Assembly: GCA_965247665.1 (NCBI GenBank) | Contig: CBDFHH010000004.1 | Span: 372,001-436,000 of the forward strand | Length of the DNA stretch: 64,000 bases | Reading direction: 5' to 3' | Source: CAUZWH01 sp965247665 | Lineage (GTDB): Bacteria; Pseudomonadota; Alphaproteobacteria; SHVV01 | Part shown: positions 48,979-58,658 of the stretch, one piece after another | Layout of the letters: each line of letters opens with the position of its first letter | How positions within the stretch are numbered: position 1 is the first letter of the stretch | The notes under the pieces: generated by a model | Database searches by the model: none | Seen by the model: only the letters and a program-made list of their open reading frames with translations | Told to the model about the DNA's origin: nothing | Program-made: the position numbers and the translations under genes

Positions 48979-50085
48979 TTAGTTCGGCAGCTTGCTGGTG
49001 TCGATGATCGCGGCAACCATGCCGCCGCCCGACGGGCCCTGCTGCAGTGCCGCCACCGAAACGAACACCGCCGGATCGCCGGTCGCCGCCGCTGCGACGC
49101 CGCCGACGGCGGCCTTGGTCTGCAAGGTGTGGTGGCAATCGGAGTCGTTGAGCGACACCAGCCGGTGTCCGCGCAGGCGACCGCTCTGAGCGGTCTCGCA
49201 CTTGACGAAGCAATTAACCAGTGCGTCGCCAAGATCGCTGGGATGGGGATGGTCGGAGAGCGGCAGGCCGGCGTTGCGGATCGCCTCGTAGATGCCGTCC
49301 GTATCGATCGCGTCCTTCATGACGGAATGACCGATACGGAAGCGGCCGCCCGCGCCCTTCTTGTTGCCGATCAGCAGGATCTGCGCCTCGGGCTGTTCGA
49401 CGCCGCTCGAACACGACGCCACCGAGGAGTAGAGGTCGAGGTCGCGGCCGATCTGCTCGGCCCTCGGCATGGGAAATTCCTCGAGCGCGACACCGATACC
49501 GAGGGCGCCGGTCGCGTTGCCGATCGCCATCGATTCCATGGTGTCTTCGATAACCACCGTCTTGCCGCGCGACTTGGCATCTTCGATGCGCTCGGCGGTC
49601 AATAGCGGCGACTTGGTCTGCACGTAGTGCACGTCCCTGGGATCCTCGATACCGGAATCGGCCATCGCTTTCCGGACCCCGGCGGCGATCTTCTCGACGC
49701 CCCCAGGCCGACCGATCTCTTCGGGCAGGATCGGCTCGGAAATCGCTCTGCCGATCGACAGGCGCGGCTCGTCTGAGGGATGGGGATCGTCGACCTTGAC
49801 GAAAACATTGAGGTGCGGCGCGATCACCCCGGGGCAGCCGCCGGACAGCGCGACCGGCACCTGCATCGCCTTCTCCGGGCTGCGGGTACCTTGGTCGATC
49901 AAGAACCGCCGCAGCAGTTGGTCGACCAGCACGCGGCCGAAATCGTTGACCCCGCCATTACCCTCGGTCTTGGCAGCTACGCCGACGATGTCGTCGACGC
50001 CGACGCCTTCCTGCGCCAGACCCTGGGCCAGGCTGTCCATGTCCGTGACGTCCTTCATGAGGACCTTGATCACCGCAAAAGCCAT
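48979..50085 (-). CDS. Ring-opening amidohydrolase (cyanuric acid hydrolase / barbiturase family)
   Basis: 368 aa, usual length for this small family with three pseudo-symmetric domains, each giving a Ser and a Lys to the active site. The repeated Ser sites are visible: VALSGGCPGVIAPH (about residue 83), SVASCSSGVEQPEAQ (about 220) and VSVAALQQGPSGGGMVAAI (about 345). The enzymes open cyanuric acid, barbiturate or related cyclic imides. Substrate cannot be fixed from sequence. It lies 39 bp after a CaiB-type CoA-transferase on the same strand, suggesting one degradation unit. Confidence 0.88.
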   Translation of the reverse strand: MAFAVIKVLMKDVTDMDSLAQGLAQEGVGVDDIVGVAAKTEGNGGVNDFGRVLVDQLLRRFLIDQGTRSPEKAMQVPVALSGGCPGVIAPHLNVFVKVDDPHPSDEPRLSIGRAISEPILPEEIGRPGGVEKIAAGVRKAMADSGIEDPRDVHYVQTKSPLLTAERIEDAKSRGKTVVIEDTMESMAIGNATGALGIGVALEEFPMPRAEQIGRDLDLYSSVASCSSGVEQPEAQILLIGNKKGAGGRFRIGHSVMKDAIDTDGIYEAIRNAGLPLSDHPHPSDLGDALVNCFVKCETAQSGRLRGHRLVSLNDSDCHHTLQTKAAVGGVAAAATGDPAVFVSVAALQQGPSGGGMVAAIIDTSKLPN

Positions 50086-50124
50086 ACCTTCATCCCCCCT
50101 TGCTCGGACGGTTGCCGCTTGCGC

Positions 50125-51309
50125 TCATACCACGTCGGCGCTGCGCAATCTTTCTATTTCTGCCCTGCCATAGCCCAGTTCCGCAAGGATCGAATCGGTG
50201 TGCTCGCCGAGCTCCGGCGCGCGGCTGCGGACCGCGCCGGGACTGAGCGAAAGCTTGACCGGCGTATCGGTAACCGGTGCCGGCGACGGAAGGCCGGGAT
50301 AGTCCAGCAATCGCAGATAACCGAGCGCAGCGATGTGGGGGTCGTCGAGCACCTGCTGCGGCGAGTATACCGGGCCGGACGGAATCCGCGCCGCTGCGAG
50401 GGCGTCAAGAACCTCGGTGGTGGTGCGCTCGCCGCACCACGCCGCCATCAGATCGCTGACAACCTCGCCGTGCGCGGCCCGGGACGCGTCGTCGACGAAA
50501 CGGGGATCGTCGACCAGATCGTCATTTCCGGTCATCGCGCACCAGCGGGTAAACATGGCATCGCCGACCGATTGGACGATGATCCAGCCGTCGCTGGCAC
50601 GGAACAGATCGTTGGGTGCCGAGGCGAAGCTGCGATTGCCGCGCGCAACGCGATTGGCGGCGGTAATCGCCTGCTCGACCAGCGGGTAGTTGGCGATCGA
50701 CAATCCCGACAGCAGCAGCGAGGCTTCGATCAGCTGCCCCTGTCCGGTCTGCTCGCGCGCCATCAACGCGACCAGCGTGCCGAAAGCGCACAGCGTCGCG
50801 GTGCAGAAATCGACATAGGGCATTGGCGACCGCGCCGGCTGCTCGGGCGTGCCGCTGAGATGGATCGCGCCGCTCATCGCCTGGCCGATACCGTCGAACC
50901 CAGGCTTGTCGCTGAGCGGCCCGCCCTGACCGAACGCCGTCACCATGGTGAGAACGATGTCGGGTTTGATCGCGCACAAGGATTGGTAGTCGAGTCCCAG
51001 CGCCGCCAGCGCCGGCGGCGGCAAGTTGGCGACCACAACGTCGGACCGCGCCACAAGGCGTTCCAGCACCTCGCGCCCTTCCGGCTTGGCGGGGTTCAGC
51101 GTCATCCCTTCCTTGTTGCGGTTGACCTGCAGAAACAGCGCACCCTCGCCGCCGGCGGCCACCGGCATGACGTAACGATCCTCGCCGCCGCCGATCTTCT
51201 CGACGCGGATCACGCGCGCGCCGAAATCTGCCAGCAGCGCGGCACAGAACGGTCCGGCGACGTAGCGGCCGAAATCGAGCACGGTTATGCCGTCAAGAAC
51301 GCTTTTCAT
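50125..51309 (-). CDS. CaiB/BaiF family CoA-transferase
   Basis: 394 aa class III CoA-transferase. N-terminal GITVLDFGRYVAGPFCAALL, GARVIRVEK, and the catalytic Asp in PYVDFCTATLCAFG (about residue 165); C-terminal PSGPVYSPQQVLDDPHIAA. Transfers CoA between carboxylic acids. The ring-opening amidohydrolase follows 39 bp downstream on the same strand. Acyl substrate unknown. Confidence 0.92.
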   Translation of the reverse strand: MKSVLDGITVLDFGRYVAGPFCAALLADFGARVIRVEKIGGGEDRYVMPVAAGGEGALFLQVNRNKEGMTLNPAKPEGREVLERLVARSDVVVANLPPPALAALGLDYQSLCAIKPDIVLTMVTAFGQGGPLSDKPGFDGIGQAMSGAIHLSGTPEQPARSPMPYVDFCTATLCAFGTLVALMAREQTGQGQLIEASLLLSGLSIANYPLVEQAITAANRVARGNRSFASAPNDLFRASDGWIIVQSVGDAMFTRWCAMTGNDDLVDDPRFVDDASRAAHGEVVSDLMAAWCGERTTTEVLDALAAARIPSGPVYSPQQVLDDPHIAALGYLRLLDYPGLPSPAPVTDTPVKLSLSPGAVRSRAPELGEHTDSILAELGYGRAEIERLRSADVV

Positions 51310-51645
51310 GTCCCGCGTGCCTGCATCGGCGTTTATCCGGTAGCCATCGTGCTCAAGTCAACGTCGATTTGTCTTCGAGCTAAGGTCGCGGCGGCGGTGT
51401 CGGTGCAGGACCCGCATGAGGATAGCGCTTTCACGTCGTACGATTTGTTGTCGGCGTTTCCCGCTCACCTCGTCCGCGTGCGAGGGCGGCGCAACCGACA
51501 TCAGCGCGGCGCGCGTATGCGGGCGGGAAACCGCCCGAACCTGTTACGTGTGCGCGGCGACCGTCTTGACGCCGAGCCCCCGAGACTCATCGACGCGTCA
51601 AAGGAAGTTCTTGCGACGCCGTAACGCCCGCGATCTACTTCGGCC
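51310..51645. other. Intergenic gap with divergent promoters
   Basis: 336 bp between the CoA-transferase and DUF1194 starts. No gene or repeat that I can support; presumably carries both promoters. Confidence 0.4.
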
Positions 51646-52521
51646 ATGGGGCTTCGCGATCCGCTGCGCTACCTGTCGACGCTCCTCGCGGCACTGGTGA
51701 CGCTGGGCCCGGCCGACTATTGCCATGCCGCAACCGACATTCCGGTCGATCTCGAGCTGGTGCTGGCGATCGACGTTTCCGGCAGCATCGATAGCGAGGA
51801 AGCGAAGCTGCAGCGGCAGGGTTATATTTCCGCCCTGACTCACCCCGACATCATCGCCGCCGTCACGCGCGGCTTTATTGGTCGTGTTGCGGTCACCTAT
51901 TTCGAGTGGGCCGGCTCGCAATATCGTCGACCGATCACCGACTGGGCGGTGATCGAAGATCGGTCGAGCGCGCAGGCGTTCGTCGATTCATTGGCGGCGG
52001 CTAAAATCAGCATCGGTCGCCGCACCTCGATTAGCGGCGCCATTCAGTATGCGTTGCCGCTGTTCGACGGCAACGGCTATCAAGGTACCCGCCGCGTCAT
52101 CGATATTTCCGGCGACGGTGCCAACAACAGCGGTGTGCTCGTCAACCTCGCCCGCGACATCGCGGTTGAACGCGGCGTGACCATCAACGGCCTGCCGATC
52201 ATCAACGACCGTCCCAACCGCTTCGGATTTCCCCAACTCAAGGATCTCGACAAGTACTATGTCCATTGCGTGATCGGTGGCACCGGCGCGTTCATCGTCG
52301 TCGCGCGCGGGTTCGAAGCGTTCGCACAGGCGATCCGCCGCAAACTCATCCTCGAAATCGCCGGCGTGGCTCCGCAGACCAGGCCCCCGTCGCCCCGGCG
52401 CAACCCGCTGCTCCATCACGCGTCGATCGGCGTCCGTCCGTCCGGCTACCCCCGTGGCTGCGACATCGGCGAACGGCGCTTGTGGGAGTTTCTCAAGGGC
52501 CGCAACGGGACACCGTTCTAG
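51646..52521 (+). CDS. DUF1194 protein (von Willebrand factor A-like, secreted)
   Basis: 291 aa. Probable signal sequence (residues 1-28, ending YCHAATD), then a vWA-like domain with the metal-ion site DVSGSIDSEEAKLQRQGY (DxSxS), WAGSQYRRPITDWA, and IDISGDGANNSG. The C-terminal ~55 residues (RPPSPRRNPLLHHASIG...) are basic and not part of the domain. Likely a periplasmic adhesion or scaffold domain of unknown partner. Confidence 0.85.
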   Translation: MGLRDPLRYLSTLLAALVTLGPADYCHAATDIPVDLELVLAIDVSGSIDSEEAKLQRQGYISALTHPDIIAAVTRGFIGRVAVTYFEWAGSQYRRPITDWAVIEDRSSAQAFVDSLAAAKISIGRRTSISGAIQYALPLFDGNGYQGTRRVIDISGDGANNSGVLVNLARDIAVERGVTINGLPIINDRPNRFGFPQLKDLDKYYVHCVIGGTGAFIVVARGFEAFAQAIRRKLILEIAGVAPQTRPPSPRRNPLLHHASIGVRPSGYPRGCDIGERRLWEFLKGRNGTPF

Positions 52522-52851
52522 ACCATCGCTGTGATCGGTCGGGGCCGAGGAATTTCTCGAATTGACTCGGCCGAGACCGGTTCGGCGTGAGCGTTCGACC
52601 ACCTGGGCCACCGGCCAATGTCGTCGTGTCGGACTTGATCCGATCCGCGTTCATGGGCCCCAGCTTTGTCGCTCGAGCGATGGAACGGGGAGGGGCGCGG
52701 GGGAGCGTATTGAGGATTTGCCGAAGCGGATGTGGCCGGCTCGGCTTCGAGGCCGCGACCGGTTGCGTCGCGTTGATGGCAACCGCTTAGCAAACGGCGA
52801 TCGGCGATATATCATCCGCGACGATTCGCCCAACGCAGGAACGCTTGTGCA
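52522..52851. other. Intergenic gap
   Basis: 330 bp. No convincing gene, RNA or repeat. Confidence 0.4.
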
Positions 52852-53949
52852 ATGCGGCAGATCTACGACCAGCTCATCGACCACCCCGGCGCGTGGAAGG
52901 CCGTCGACCTCGCGAGCAAGGACGCCTACGCCTTCGATTTCACCAAACGCCACCGCGACGCCCTCGACGCGGCATTGGTGGGCGTCAAGCGTGCTGGTCT
53001 GACGATCGACGAGATCGGCCGCGCGGAGTTTCCTCTTGCCGCCATCGAGGATGACATCGCCGCGATCGACAATGAGGTGCGCGACGGCCGCGGCATCGTG
53101 CTGATCCGCGGCTTCCCGCTCGACCGCTACGACCTCGACGATCTTGCCACCTTCTATTGGGGCTTCGGCACCCATTTCGGTACCGCGGCATCGCAGAGCG
53201 TGCTCGGCGACCGTATCGGCTGCGTCACCGACAAGTCCAAGGAAGTTGCCAGCGAACGCTCCTACCGCAATGCCAACGAACTGACGCCCCACACCGATTG
53301 CAACGAGATGATCGCGATGCTGAGCGTGCGCACCGTCAAGCACGGCGGCGAGAGCAAATACGCCAGCGCGCTGACCGTGCACAACGAGATTTTGCGCACC
53401 GACCCCGAGCTTTTGCGGCCGCTCTACGAGGGCTTCTACTACCATCGCCGCGGCGAGGAGCCGCCGGGTGCGCCGCCCTGTACCACGCACAAGGTACCGG
53501 TTTTCTCCTGCGTCGACGGCTATGTCAGCGCCCGCTATGTACCGGGCTATCTCGAAGCGGCCGCGCCGGAGCTCGGCATCGAGTTTCCGCCCGAACTGAC
53601 CCGGGCGATGGCCTGCTTCGACGAGATCGCCAGCCGCGACGATATCATGATCACCGTGCTCCTCGAACCCGGCGAATTATCGTTACAGAACAACTTCACC
53701 GTCCTGCACGGTCGTACGCGATTCGAGGACCATGACGAGCCTGGGCGCGAACGCCTGCTGTTGCGGTTGTGGATCGATATCGCCAACGGCCGCCCGCACG
53801 ACCCTCACGTCGCGATCTACGAAACCGACAGCATCGTCAGGCGCGAAGGGGCCCGGCCCACCTTCGAGGGCAAGGCCTTCAAGCAACACGGCATGCTGCA
53901 GGGTGCCGCGCTGCGCCGGCGGAAAAAGCCCGCTGCGCACGAACACTAA
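52852..53949 (+). CDS. TauD/TfdA-like Fe(II)/2-oxoglutarate oxygenase (large form)
   Basis: 365 aa, longer than TauD (about 280). Fe(II) ligands: HTDCNE (H-x-D, about residue 146) and the distal His in TVLHGRTRFED (about 285), with Arg of RERLLLRLWID (about 305) for 2-oxoglutarate. An N-terminal extension of ~75 residues precedes IVLIRGFPLDRYD. This subgroup includes gamma-butyrobetaine-like and clavaminate-synthase-like enzymes. An NadX-like dehydrogenase follows 27 bp later, probably in the same operon. Confidence 0.85.
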   Translation: MRQIYDQLIDHPGAWKAVDLASKDAYAFDFTKRHRDALDAALVGVKRAGLTIDEIGRAEFPLAAIEDDIAAIDNEVRDGRGIVLIRGFPLDRYDLDDLATFYWGFGTHFGTAASQSVLGDRIGCVTDKSKEVASERSYRNANELTPHTDCNEMIAMLSVRTVKHGGESKYASALTVHNEILRTDPELLRPLYEGFYYHRRGEEPPGAPPCTTHKVPVFSCVDGYVSARYVPGYLEAAAPELGIEFPPELTRAMACFDEIASRDDIMITVLLEPGELSLQNNFTVLHGRTRFEDHDEPGRERLLLRLWIDIANGRPHDPHVAIYETDSIVRREGARPTFEGKAFKQHGMLQGAALRRRKKPAAHEH

Positions 53950-53976
53950 CGCCAGTCTGCCTCGCCCCATCGACTC

Positions 53977-54783
53977 GTGAAAACAATCGCCCTGATCGGC
54001 TACGGCGCGATCGCCCATATGGTGGTCGATGAACTCGCCAAAGACGCGGATGAAATCGCTATCGTCGCAGTGCTGGTGCGCGACGACCGCGCCGCGGCTG
54101 CGCGCGCGGAGCTTCCCGATTCAATCTCGGTCGTCACCGCGGTTGACGAATTGTTGGCTCGGGCGCCCGATCTGGTGGTCGAGTGCGCCGGCCAGAGCGC
54201 GATCTTGGACTATGCCGACGCAGTGCTCGGCGCGGGCATCGACCTGATGGTGATCGCCACCGGCGCGTTCGCCAAGGCCGGTTTGCTCGAGCGCCTGACC
54301 GGGCTCGCCCGCGAGCGCGGCGCGCGCCTGCTGTTGCCCGCCGGCGCCATCGCCGGCATCGACGGCCTTACGGCGCTTAGGGTCGGCGGCCTTGAGCGCG
54401 TCACTTACGTCTCGATCAAACCGCCCGACGCGTGGCGCGGCACGCCGGCCGAGCGCACGGTCGATCTCGACGCACTGACGCAGCCGACCGAGATCTTCCG
54501 GGGATCGCCGATCGACGCGGCGCGTGACTATCCCAAGAACGCCAATCTGGCGATGACCGTGGCGCTCGCGGGGATCGGCGTCGAGCGCACCGAAATCCGG
54601 CTGGTCGCCGATCCCGACACCACCAACAATACCAGCCGCATCCACGCCGAAGGCCGTTTCGGCCGCCTCGATGTCGAGATGGAGGGCCAGCCGGCGCCCG
54701 ATAACCCGAAGACCTCGGCCTCGACCGCGCTTAGCATGGTCCACGCCATACGCAACCTCACCGCAACCGTGGTGATGCCTTAG
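53977..54783 (+). CDS. Aspartate dehydrogenase-like oxidoreductase
   Basis: 268 aa, GTG start. Rossmann motif ALIGYGAIAHMVVDEL; LVVECAGQSAILDYA; LLLPAGAIAGIDGLTA; KNANLAMTVALAGIG; NNTSRIHAEGRFG. These fit L-aspartate dehydrogenase (NadX/AspDH), which interconverts aspartate and iminoaspartate or oxaloacetate plus ammonia. Placement beside an oxygenase suggests use in degradation of an amino-acid-like compound rather than NAD synthesis. Confidence 0.85.
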   Translation: MKTIALIGYGAIAHMVVDELAKDADEIAIVAVLVRDDRAAAARAELPDSISVVTAVDELLARAPDLVVECAGQSAILDYADAVLGAGIDLMVIATGAFAKAGLLERLTGLARERGARLLLPAGAIAGIDGLTALRVGGLERVTYVSIKPPDAWRGTPAERTVDLDALTQPTEIFRGSPIDAARDYPKNANLAMTVALAGIGVERTEIRLVADPDTTNNTSRIHAEGRFGRLDVEMEGQPAPDNPKTSASTALSMVHAIRNLTATVVMP

Positions 54784-54854
54784 TCCAGGTCGACCACGAA
54801 ATCAGCGATCGATCGATCTACCGGCCTCGGCTGCGTGGTCGATGGGCTGGCGGG

Positions 54855-55688
54855 CTAACGCGACAGGAACTCGGTCGCCAGCCGGTTGAACATCTCGGGG
54901 TGTTCGATGTGCGGCAAATGGCCGCATTTGTCGACGATGTGGAGCGTCGCGTTGGGCATCTTGGCGACCGCGGCCTCGGTGCGCTGCCAGTTGGCGCGCG
55001 GATCCTGCTTGCCGGCGATCACCAGTACCGGCAGCTCGAGCTCGTTGAGGCGGTCGACGATGCGGTAGCCGATCGGCCCCTGGGCGTTGACCCGGTTCTT
55101 GTTGGCCTTGATGTAGTAGTCGGCGCGGTCGGGTCGGGCGTATTGGGTCACCTGCATCATAAGAACCGCCTCGGGAATGCATGCGGGATCATGGACGATC
55201 GCCCCCATGCGGCGGCGGCAATCCTCCAGTTCGGGATCGCTGATGGTCCGAGCGGCGTTTTCGAAGGCGCCGCGCATGGCTTTGCGATAATCCTCGTCGC
55301 TGTCGAAAGCGGAGCTGCTGCTGATCATGACCAGTTTCTCGACCCGATCGGGGATCTCGAGATAGAGCAGACCGGCGAGCAGGGCGCCGTAGGAACTGCC
55401 GCCCGCGTAGAACTTGTCGAGCCCGATCGCGTCGGCGAAGGCGATCAGGTGGCGCAGCGCGTGCGGTTGCGGCAGGTCCTTGCCGAGATCGATGGCGTCG
55501 GTAAAGCCGTGGCCGACCGTATCGGGCGCGTACACCGCAAACGTCTTGGCGAGCTCGTCGATATTGCACATCCAGGAATCCGCGGCGATGCCGCCGCCGT
55601 GAATCAGCAACAGCGCTTCGTCGTTGCCCTCGCCGGCGAAGAGGTAGCGGGTATTCAAGCCATCGACCTCGATATACTTGGCTTTCAT
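54855..55688 (-). CDS. Alpha/beta hydrolase (meta-cleavage-product hydrolase-like)
   Basis: 277 aa. LLIHGGGIAADSWMCNIDEL (oxyanion region), DTVGHGFTD, nucleophile elbow GGSSYGALLAG (Ser about residue 103), LVIAGKQDPRANW (acid) and CGHLPHIEHPEMFN (His). This is the layout of C-C bond hydrolases such as MhpC/BphD. Start at the ATG at 55688 after GAGAGAGATCC; upstream frame is non-coding. Convergent with the aspartate-dehydrogenase-like gene. Confidence 0.88.
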   Translation of the reverse strand: MKAKYIEVDGLNTRYLFAGEGNDEALLLIHGGGIAADSWMCNIDELAKTFAVYAPDTVGHGFTDAIDLGKDLPQPHALRHLIAFADAIGLDKFYAGGSSYGALLAGLLYLEIPDRVEKLVMISSSSAFDSDEDYRKAMRGAFENAARTISDPELEDCRRRMGAIVHDPACIPEAVLMMQVTQYARPDRADYYIKANKNRVNAQGPIGYRIVDRLNELELPVLVIAGKQDPRANWQRTEAAVAKMPNATLHIVDKCGHLPHIEHPEMFNRLATEFLSR

Positions 55689-56034
55689 GAGGATCTCTCT
55701 CCTATGATGGTTGTGTGGTGTGGGCTGGATTTTGCGCGCATTTGCAGCTTGGGGGGCTCTCGCGCACCCAGTCGTTGTTGAGGGTGTCGAAGATGGCGGC
55801 GAGGAACTTTCCGGCGCTGCTGCGCGTGGCCCGATGCCGTTGATTGAGACCGGACTTTGATAGCCGGCGATCGCGCTGCCGGCCGGAGCGATTTCCCGGT
55901 CGAGCTCGGCGATCGCCGCCGAGCGGCTCAAAGCCTGGTCGCGCACGATCCTCAAGCCAGACGCACAGCCGTTCACGCCTCATTCATGCCATCTCCTTCT
56001 TTCTCCTTCTTTTTTCTCCTTCTTTCGGCGCCGC
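55689..56034. other. Gap with possible transposase relic
   Basis: 346 bp. The minus strand carries coherent short stretches (SAAIAELDREIAPAGSAIA, then SINGIGPRAAA and, in another frame, SAGKFLAAIFDTLNND). The GIGPxxA context recalls the C-terminal part of IS110-type transposases. Frameshifted; weak assignment. Confidence 0.3.
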
Positions 56035-57780
56035 CTACATGCGCATTTCCGAGTAGCGCACCTTGAAGATCCGGCGGCTGATCAGCACCACCGCCACGGT
56101 GACCGTGATCAGCAGGAACGAGGTCGCCGCCAGCGGCGGCAGCTCGCCGGACTCGTAGTAGTCGAACATCACCACCGAGATCACGGGATTGCCGGGGCCG
56201 GAGAGAATGATCGACATCGACAATTCGCGCATGAAGATCAGGAACAGCATCAGCCAGGCGGCGATCAGGGTCGGCTTCAGCAGCGGCAGGATGATGCGGC
56301 GGAAGGTCAGCAGCCACGAGGCGCCGCACATCTTCGAGGCGGCTTCCATCTCGTCGCTGATCTGCACCACGCCCCCGATCACCGTGCGCAGGCAGATCGG
56401 CAGGTAGCGCGTCACGTAGGCGACGCCGAGAATCAGCAGCGTGCCGTAGATCGGCAACGGGATGCTGATCCATGCCCACAGCAGGGCGACGCCAAGCACC
56501 GTCGAGGGGAACGAGATCGGCAGCATCGATACCGCTTCGAGCCATTTGCGCCCCTTGAGCCTGGTCTTGACCGAGATGTACGCGACCGCCGCCGCCAGGA
56601 AGACGCAAACCGTGCCGGCGGTCAGCGCCAGCGTGGCACTGTTGAAGAAACCTTCGACCAGCTGCGGGTGGTTGAAGATCCGCGGGTAGTTCTCAAGCGT
56701 CAGCCGGTCGAACACGCCCCGGTCGAAACGGCCGAAGTAGGTCATAAAGGAGCCGAGCAGGATGATCGCCAGGGGAAGCACAATGGTGATCAGGAAGAAC
56801 ATGCAGCAGATCCCGAAGGTCACCCACTTCCAACGCCCGATATCGACGATCGACGCGCGATAGCCTTTGCCGGTGATGGTCTGATAGCGCGTCACGTGGC
56901 GGATCGAGCGCTGGTAGAGGAATACGCAAATCCCCGTGGTCACCAGCAGGCTGGTCGACAGCGCGGTGCTGAACCCGTAATCGGCCGGGGTCCTGACCTC
57001 GAGACCGGCATAGATCAGCGAGGTGTAGGTGAAGATCCTTTCGCGGGCGCCGAGCAGCTGCGGGATGTCGAACGATTCGAGCCCGAAGATGAACATCAGA
57101 ATGGCTGCCGAGAGGATCGCCGGCCGCACCACCGGCAGGGTGACGCGCGCGAACGTCTGCAGCGGCGATGAGCCCGACATGCGCGCCGCTTCCTCGAGGC
57201 CGGAATCGATCGAGGTGAAAGCCGGGGCGATGATCAGGTAGGCGAAGGGCGAGAGATAGAGCCCCTGGACGAAGATCATGCCGCCCATCGAGTAGATGTT
57301 GAACGGGCTCTCGTCGAGCCCGAGCATCGCCATCACCACGCTGTTGATCAACCCCTTCCACGGGCTGAGCAGCAGGGTCCAGGCAACGATGGCCAGCAGC
57401 GTCGGCACCAGGAACAGGACGATCAGCAGGATCTCGAAAGTCTGCCGGCCCGGCGTGTTGGTGCGCGAGACCACCCAGCCGAGGCCGGTGCCGATCGCCA
57501 CGGCGATGAACATCTGCCCGAACGAGAATACCAGCGTGTTGACCGTCGTCGACAGCAGGATCGGGTCGGAATAGGCGCGGGTGTAGTTGTCGAAGGTGAG
57601 ATGGCCCTCCTGCAGCGGCGCCGCGCTGAAAAAGCTGCCATAGAGCAACCATCCCACCGGGTAGATCGCGAGAAAGCTGATCAGCGCCGCGATCAGGAGC
57701 ATCGGCAGTCGATCGGCCATCGACATGCCGGGCACGGTTGGCGAACGGGACGCGGCTGGCGCCGTCGCGACCGTCGCCAT
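56035..57780 (-). CDS. ABC transporter permease, fused two-domain (iron/thiamine type)
   Basis: 581 aa with two homologous permease modules (about residues 25-290 and 310-575) and about 12 membrane helices. Each has an EAA loop for the ATPase: EEAARMSGSSPLQTFARVTL and EAASKMCGASWLLTFRRIIL. This fused form is typical of Fe3+ and other FbpB/ThiP-type importers. It works with the ATPase at 60967 and the broken binding protein at 58659. Its start overlaps the end of the upstream TauD gene by one base. Confidence 0.9.
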   Translation of the reverse strand: MATVATAPAASRSPTVPGMSMADRLPMLLIAALISFLAIYPVGWLLYGSFFSAAPLQEGHLTFDNYTRAYSDPILLSTTVNTLVFSFGQMFIAVAIGTGLGWVVSRTNTPGRQTFEILLIVLFLVPTLLAIVAWTLLLSPWKGLINSVVMAMLGLDESPFNIYSMGGMIFVQGLYLSPFAYLIIAPAFTSIDSGLEEAARMSGSSPLQTFARVTLPVVRPAILSAAILMFIFGLESFDIPQLLGARERIFTYTSLIYAGLEVRTPADYGFSTALSTSLLVTTGICVFLYQRSIRHVTRYQTITGKGYRASIVDIGRWKWVTFGICCMFFLITIVLPLAIILLGSFMTYFGRFDRGVFDRLTLENYPRIFNHPQLVEGFFNSATLALTAGTVCVFLAAAVAYISVKTRLKGRKWLEAVSMLPISFPSTVLGVALLWAWISIPLPIYGTLLILGVAYVTRYLPICLRTVIGGVVQISDEMEAASKMCGASWLLTFRRIILPLLKPTLIAAWLMLFLIFMRELSMSIILSGPGNPVISVVMFDYYESGELPPLAATSFLLITVTVAVVLISRRIFKVRYSEMRM

Positions 57781-58613
57781 CAGGCGGCGCGCGGCGCCAG
57801 ATCGGCGGAGATGGTTGTCCGATGAATGATGCGCACCTGCTCGCCATAGTTATAGACGCTGCGGTGCATGACGCAGCGATTGTCCCACAACAGCACATCG
57901 TTGCGCCGCCATTGATGGGCATAGATGTTTTCCGGCACCGTTGCTCGCGCGGTGAGGAAGTCCATCAGCGGACGGCTCTCGGTTTCGGTCATGCCGGCGA
58001 AACGCTCGGTGAAGTGGGGATTGATGTAGAGGATCTCGCGGCCGGTCGCGGGATGAACGGTCACCGCCGGGTGCTCGACCGGCGGCGGCATGTCTTCGAG
58101 CGGCAGTCCGGCGCGGAGATAGTTGCCGCGGGCGGTGTGGACCGCTTTCAATCCCCGCAGCATCCGTTGCATGCCCGGCGACAGGCGGTCGTATGCCGCG
58201 CACATGTTGCAGAACCAAGTGTTGCCGCCGGCGGCTGGGACTTTGCGACCGTAGAGCAGCGCGCCGAGAATCGGTTTCTTGGTATAGGTGACATCGGCGT
58301 GCCAGAAATCGTTCTCCGGCCCCGGCCTGCCGGGCCGGTTCTCGAGCGGCCGGATCTCGGGGTAGCCTTCGAGGGTGCCGCGATTGGGATCGGGATTGCG
58401 CAGACACGGCCCGAAGCGGCGGGTGCAGGCGATCTGGTCGGCCGGCGTGATGTGCTGATCGCGGAAGCACAGCACGTGATGCTCGCGGAACGCCGCCTCG
58501 ATCGCCGCGAAAACCTCATCGTCGAGCGCGGCGAGGTCGACGCCAGTCACCTCGGCGCCGAGGGTGCCGCCGATGCGGCGAACCTCCAGCGGCGCGGCGC
58601 CGGCGGAGGTCAT
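57780..58613 (-). CDS. TauD/TfdA family Fe(II)/2-oxoglutarate dioxygenase
   Basis: 277 aa, TauD length. N-terminal RRIGGTLGAEVTGVDLA; Fe ligands WHADVTY (His105, Asp107) and the distal His in CVMHRSVYNYG; 2-oxoglutarate Arg in IIHRTTISAD. Sits between the binding-protein relic and the permease on the same strand, so the imported compound is probably its substrate or a precursor. Substrate class unknown (taurine, phenoxyacetate-like and betaine-like acids are used by relatives). Confidence 0.9.
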   Translation of the reverse strand: MTSAGAAPLEVRRIGGTLGAEVTGVDLAALDDEVFAAIEAAFREHHVLCFRDQHITPADQIACTRRFGPCLRNPDPNRGTLEGYPEIRPLENRPGRPGPENDFWHADVTYTKKPILGALLYGRKVPAAGGNTWFCNMCAAYDRLSPGMQRMLRGLKAVHTARGNYLRAGLPLEDMPPPVEHPAVTVHPATGREILYINPHFTERFAGMTETESRPLMDFLTARATVPENIYAHQWRRNDVLLWDNRCVMHRSVYNYGEQVRIIHRTTISADLAPRAA

Positions 58614-58658
58614 CCCCAGCCTCCGCCGGCAACCGTTGTTCCCGTCGCGTTCCGCCGA

